Shown here: in pieces, positions 5,275 to 7,769 of the stretch
Position numbering within the stretch: the first letter of the stretch is position 1
How the letters are laid out: each line of letters begins with the position of its first letter
From: Clostridia bacterium
Lineage (GTDB): Bacteria; Bacillota; Clostridia; Oscillospirales; QAKW01
NCBI GenBank assembly: GCA_017442025.1
Contig: JAFSBD010000001.1
Location: 1-7,769 of the forward strand
DNA length: 7,769 nucleotides
Reading direction: 5' to 3'
The notes under the pieces: generated by a model
Told to the model about the DNA's origin: nothing
The model's database searches: none
Seen by the model: the letters and a program-made list of their open reading frames with translations, nothing else
Program-made: the position numbers and the translations under genes

Positions 5275-5284
5275 GCTTATACTA
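5256..5284 (+). promoter_or_regulatory. Possible forespore (sigma-F/sigma-G-like) promoter of gpr
   Basis: GCATT (5256-5260) resembles the -35 GMATR of forespore sigma factors, and TATACTA (5278-5284) is one base from the sigma-G -10 CATACTA, with a 17-base spacer. It sits within and just after the mrp terminator. No credible sigma-A -35 is present at the right distance. In Bacillus, gpr is transcribed by sigma-F and sigma-G, which motivates the call; it remains tentative. Confidence 0.3.
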
Positions 5285-5304
5285 CCGATAAAGAGGTGAA
5301 GTAT

Positions 5305-6171
5305 ATGCAAAAAATACCCTCCGATCTGATGATCGAGCAATTGGAAATGGCCAAAATGAAACTCCCTCAGGGGGTGCGCAATGAGGTGCGGGAACTGAAG
5401 TATTGCACCGTCAGCGAGGTTTTTGTCGAAAACGAAAAGGGTGCCGCCTATCTGGGGCGGGAGCGGGGACGGTATGTAACGGTGGAGACCGAGAAAAGCT
5501 ATGAGATCGGCGAGCCCGCCTTTGAGGAGATCGCCGATGGGCTGGCCACCTGCCTGCGGGAGATGCTGAAAGGCTTTCAGCGGGTGTTGATCCTGGGAAT
5601 CGGCAACCCTAATATTACCCCCGATAGCCTGGGTGCCAAGGCGGTAGAACGGCTGATGGTTACCCGCCCTCTTGATCCTCGCCCCGAATCTTTCACCCAG
5701 GTCAGCGCCATGGCCGCTCCGGTTTTTGGCGTTAGCGGGGTGGAAAGCGCCGAACTGGCTGAAGGGCTGGTAAAGGTGCTGAAGGCCGATGCGGTGATTT
5801 TGATCGATTCCATGGCCACCGGCCGTTTGGAACGCCTTTGCAAAACCATCCAGCTGGCGGATGTGGGGCTGACCCCAGGCGGCGGAGTGGATAATGCCCG
5901 CAAGGAGATCACGCGGCGTACCTTAGGGGTGCCTGTTTTTTCCATCGGGATGCCCACCGTTGTCGATTGCAGGGTATTGTTGCTCCATGCGGTGGGGGAA
6001 GATTGGGAAAAATACGGTGAAAATCTACACCCCTATGAAGAAAGCCTGATCGCAACCCCCCGCCAGATGGAGCTGGCCACCGATATGGGCGCAAAGCTGA
6101 TCGCTTTCGCCATCAATAAGGCCCTCCATGGCAATCTCTCCACCGAAGAGATTTTAAGGTATCTTTATTAA
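5305..6171 (+). CDS. gpr: Germination protease GPR (small acid-soluble spore protein endopeptidase)
   Basis: GPR is made in the forespore as a zymogen and, on germination, cleaves the DNA-protecting alpha/beta small acid-soluble spore proteins. The product has 288 residues, shorter than the roughly 370 of Bacillus. Family hallmarks are clear: LGIGNPNITPDSLG (97-110), VTR (119-121), an AMAAPVFGVSGVES stretch (135-148), IDSMATGRLERLCKTIQ (167-183), DVGLTPGGGVDNARKE (186-201), and TLGVPVFSIGMPTVVD (206-221). D107 and D168 probably correspond to the two conserved aspartates proposed as catalytic in this A25 family. The N-terminal SDLMIE (6-11) probably aligns with the usual RTDLAxE, leaving only about five residues before it. 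The ATG at 5305 has AGGTGA at 5294-5299, 5 bases away. It is followed 39 bases later by spoIIP, the same order as in Bacillus subtilis. Confidence 0.95.
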   Translation: MQKIPSDLMIEQLEMAKMKLPQGVRNEVRELKYCTVSEVFVENEKGAAYLGRERGRYVTVETEKSYEIGEPAFEEIADGLATCLREMLKGFQRVLILGIGNPNITPDSLGAKAVERLMVTRPLDPRPESFTQVSAMAAPVFGVSGVESAELAEGLVKVLKADAVILIDSMATGRLERLCKTIQLADVGLTPGGGVDNARKEITRRTLGVPVFSIGMPTVVDCRVLLLHAVGEDWEKYGENLHPYEESLIATPRQMELATDMGAKLIAFAINKALHGNLSTEEILRYLY

Positions 6172-6193
6172 GATCGGCGCATAACATTTACGG

Positions 6194-6201
6194 AAAGGAA
6201 G
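6194..6201 (+). promoter_or_regulatory. Ribosome binding site that fixes the TTG start of spoIIP
   Basis: AAAGGAAG lies 9 bases before TTG 6211. The nearby GTG at 6201 is out of frame, and no ATG precedes the signal-anchor helix in this frame. Confidence 0.65.
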
Positions 6202-6210
6202 TGAATTCCC

Positions 6211-7233
6211 TTGCGTAAATGGATAAGCATTCTCTTGATCGCCGCTTTGGTCCTGACCGGCGGATTTTATTGGGAGTATTGGCTGCCGGCGGTGGCAGAG
6301 TTTTCTCTGCGCCAGCAGCGGGCGATCACTCTGCGGCAATTTGGGATATTTATGCTGAAAAATACCGACCCGGTGATGAAAAATGTGGGGCGGTACCTGG
6401 TGCCGGAGTTTTATGAATCCTTGGACGAGCCTTTCCTCTACTTTGCGGCAGAGAAACCGCCTCCGGAGGAAGATCCCGCCATTCAAGCGGTCAATTATTC
6501 CGCTCTTTCGGGCATCTATTCCCAGGTAAACGGAACGGCGGTGGCCAACGGCACCGATTATGATGTCAGTGCCAATCTAAACCAGACTGTAAAGATGCCA
6601 ACCTTTACAGATGGAAAACCCGCCATCCTCATCTACCATACCCATACCACCGAATGCTATCGCAACGATCAAGGGATCACCAACACCACCGACGAGAGCA
6701 AAAACGTTGTCGCGGTGGGGGAAGCGATGAAAAAGGTATTTGAGGAGGCGGGTTATCCCACCATCCACCTCAAAGAGGTGTTTAACCAGCCCGATTTCAG
6801 CGGTGCCTACGCCCATTCCCGCGCGGCGGTGGAAAAGGTTCTGGAAGAAAACCCCACCATCCAGGTGGTGCTGGATGTTCATCGGGATTCCATCAGCAAG
6901 GGCGGGGTGGATTATTATCCCGTTACCGAGGTGGAGGGGAAGGAGGCGGCCCAGATCATGATCGTCTGCGGAACCGATTCCAAAGGGCTCTCCCACCCCC
7001 ATTGGCGCCGAAACTTTACATATGCGTTGCAGCTTTCCCGCAAGATGGGCGAACTTTACGGTCAGCTTTCCCGCCCCGTCAATCTCCGCACCGACCGCTT
7101 CAATACCCATTTCACCGATCATACCCTTCTTTTGGAGGTGGGCAGCTCCGCCAATACCCTGGAGCAAGCTATCTACGGAGCGGAGCTCACTACCCAAGCC
7201 ATGATCCGCCTCTGGGAAGAGAATACCCCCTGA
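6211..7233 (+). CDS. spoIIP: Stage II sporulation protein P (septal peptidoglycan hydrolase)
   Basis: SpoIIP is a membrane-anchored amidase and endopeptidase that, with SpoIID and SpoIIM, degrades septal peptidoglycan and drives engulfment of the forespore. The 340-residue product starts with a basic residue pair and a signal-anchor helix at about 5-25, then a stalk with a Pro/Glu-rich patch (EKPPPEEDP, 81-89). The C-terminal catalytic domain shows IYHTHTTECY (141-150; H143 and E148 are candidate metal/catalytic residues), VLDVHRDSI (220-228), HPHWRRNF (262-269) and the conserved LLLEVGSSANTLEQA (306-320; E309). The TTG at 6211 is supported by AAAGGAAG upstream and gives an N-terminus starting exactly at the anchor. 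It lies 39 bases after gpr with no terminator between, consistent with co-transcription during sporulation. No clear terminator follows its stop. Confidence 0.95.
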   Translation: MRKWISILLIAALVLTGGFYWEYWLPAVAEFSLRQQRAITLRQFGIFMLKNTDPVMKNVGRYLVPEFYESLDEPFLYFAAEKPPPEEDPAIQAVNYSALSGIYSQVNGTAVANGTDYDVSANLNQTVKMPTFTDGKPAILIYHTHTTECYRNDQGITNTTDESKNVVAVGEAMKKVFEEAGYPTIHLKEVFNQPDFSGAYAHSRAAVEKVLEENPTIQVVLDVHRDSISKGGVDYYPVTEVEGKEAAQIMIVCGTDSKGLSHPHWRRNFTYALQLSRKMGELYGQLSRPVNLRTDRFNTHFTDHTLLLEVGSSANTLEQAIYGAELTTQAMIRLWEENTP

Positions 7234-7251
7234 ATCTTTTGGTGTTTAATG

Positions 7252-7257
7252 TATAAT
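7252..7257 (+). promoter_or_regulatory. Candidate -10 box ahead of the lipoprotein gene
   Basis: A perfect TATAAT lies 33 bases before the ATG at 7291, in the 57-base gap after spoIIP. No good -35 hexamer is found 16-18 bases upstream; the sequence there is CCTGAA-like. It may be a weak or activator-dependent promoter, or chance. Confidence 0.35.
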
Positions 7258-7290
7258 AGAATTAGAAAATAATCAAAAGGGGGGTCGATT

Positions 7291-7769
7291 ATGAAGCGTT
7301 TTTGGATAGGGCTATTGATTGGCTTGATGATGATCTCTCTTTTGAGTTGCAGTTCGCTTCCGGAGAAGGAGGAGCAGGCTGTTGCAGATACATTTGTTCA
7401 AAGTGAGCCGGAAAAACCGATCAATGGGCCGGATGATCTTCGCGCAGGAGAACAGCCGGATTTCGAAGGGGCGGTATTGGATTGGATCGATGATGAAAAG
7501 GTGATCCGTTTCCCCGATCAGGACTTCTCTCAATGGGAGAGCTTTTACGATACCGGAAATACCGATCAGATGATTATTAATAAGTATCCCGATTTGATGC
7601 GCCATATCGGAGAGGATGGATTGATCGTTGCCGCAAGGGCTTATGGTGAGCGGATCGGTCATATCTGGTCTAAGTATACTACGACCAAAATGCGGATCGA
7701 AAAGGTCTTTTACGGAAAAGCACTTTCTAAAGAGATCCAGGTTCGGGAAGGGTATACTCCGGTGATGGA
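7291..7769 (+). CDS. Putative lipoprotein of unknown function, 3'-truncated
   Basis: An open frame starts at ATG 7291 and runs off the window without a stop, giving 159 complete codons. The ribosome site AAAAGGGGGG (7275-7284) lies 6 bases upstream. The N-terminus MKRFWIGLLIGLMMISLLSC is a lipoprotein signal peptide with lipobox LLSC and lipidated Cys20, so the mature protein should be anchored on the outer face of the membrane. A polar Glu/Pro-rich linker (about 21-60) follows, then a mixed region rich in Asp and aromatic residues. From about residue 113 a pattern IVAARAYGE...SKYTTTKMRIEKVFYG...EIQVREGY looks like successive beta strands. Many clostridial lipoproteins have a similar strand-rich domain, but I do not recognise a named family. 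It is co-directional with spoIIP; whether it belongs to that operon or has its own promoter is unclear. Confidence 0.85.
   Translation, partial: MKRFWIGLLIGLMMISLLSCSSLPEKEEQAVADTFVQSEPEKPINGPDDLRAGEQPDFEGAVLDWIDDEKVIRFPDQDFSQWESFYDTGNTDQMIINKYPDLMRHIGEDGLIVAARAYGERIGHIWSKYTTTKMRIEKVFYGKALSKEIQVREGYTPVM

Noticed and set aside
6577..7197. Minus-strand open frame of 206 codons opposite spoIIP
   Set aside because: The sense strand encodes all SpoIIP catalytic motifs; there is no independent support for the antisense frame.
7226..7284. CCCCCT (7226-7231) and AGGGGG (7279-7284) as a possible spoIIP terminator stem
   Set aside because: The loop would be about 47 bases with no T run afterwards, and the right arm is the ribosome site of the next gene.

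Overview
This window looks like a chromosomal segment from a spore-forming member of the Clostridia (Bacillota), probably a gut Oscillospirales/Ruminococcaceae-type organism. The evidence is a gpr-spoIIP sporulation pair, a Clostridia-style Mrp ATPase with an N-terminal cysteine cluster, strong AGGAGG-like ribosome binding sites, two TTG starts backed by such sites, and moderate GC. The taxonomic placement is inference; no rRNA is present.

Left part (1-3337). The window opens inside a zinc-ribbon membrane protein, followed 27 bases later by uppP (undecaprenyl-diphosphate phosphatase, cell-wall lipid carrier recycling). mscL (mechanosensitive channel) points back toward uppP, and the two share a bidirectional terminator. 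mscL and a sodium:neurotransmitter-symporter (SNF/NSS) family transporter are divergent, each with a clear sigma-A-type promoter with a 17-base spacer.

Middle (3338-4416). Two minus-strand genes follow: a GtrA-like four-helix membrane protein with a TTG start, and a 56-residue single-span membrane protein with its own promoter. The transporter gene and the small gene converge on a second bidirectional terminator. The roughly 400-base interval before mrp holds divergent promoters and the most unusual object here, a 279-bp element (4111-4389). It has 28-bp imperfect terminal inverted repeats (25/28), TA at both outer edges, and an interior that folds almost completely into two nested hairpin arms. 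It looks like a MITE or a structured leader, and it sits in the predicted 5' leader of mrp.

Right part (4417-7769). mrp/apbC (iron-sulfur cluster carrier ATPase) ends at a third terminator. Then come gpr (germination protease for small acid-soluble spore proteins) and spoIIP (septal peptidoglycan hydrolase for engulfment), likely co-transcribed. Last is a lipoprotein of unknown function that runs off the window end. Most of the coding content concerns the cell envelope and sporulation. Apart from the element before mrp, the region looks like ordinary core chromosome.
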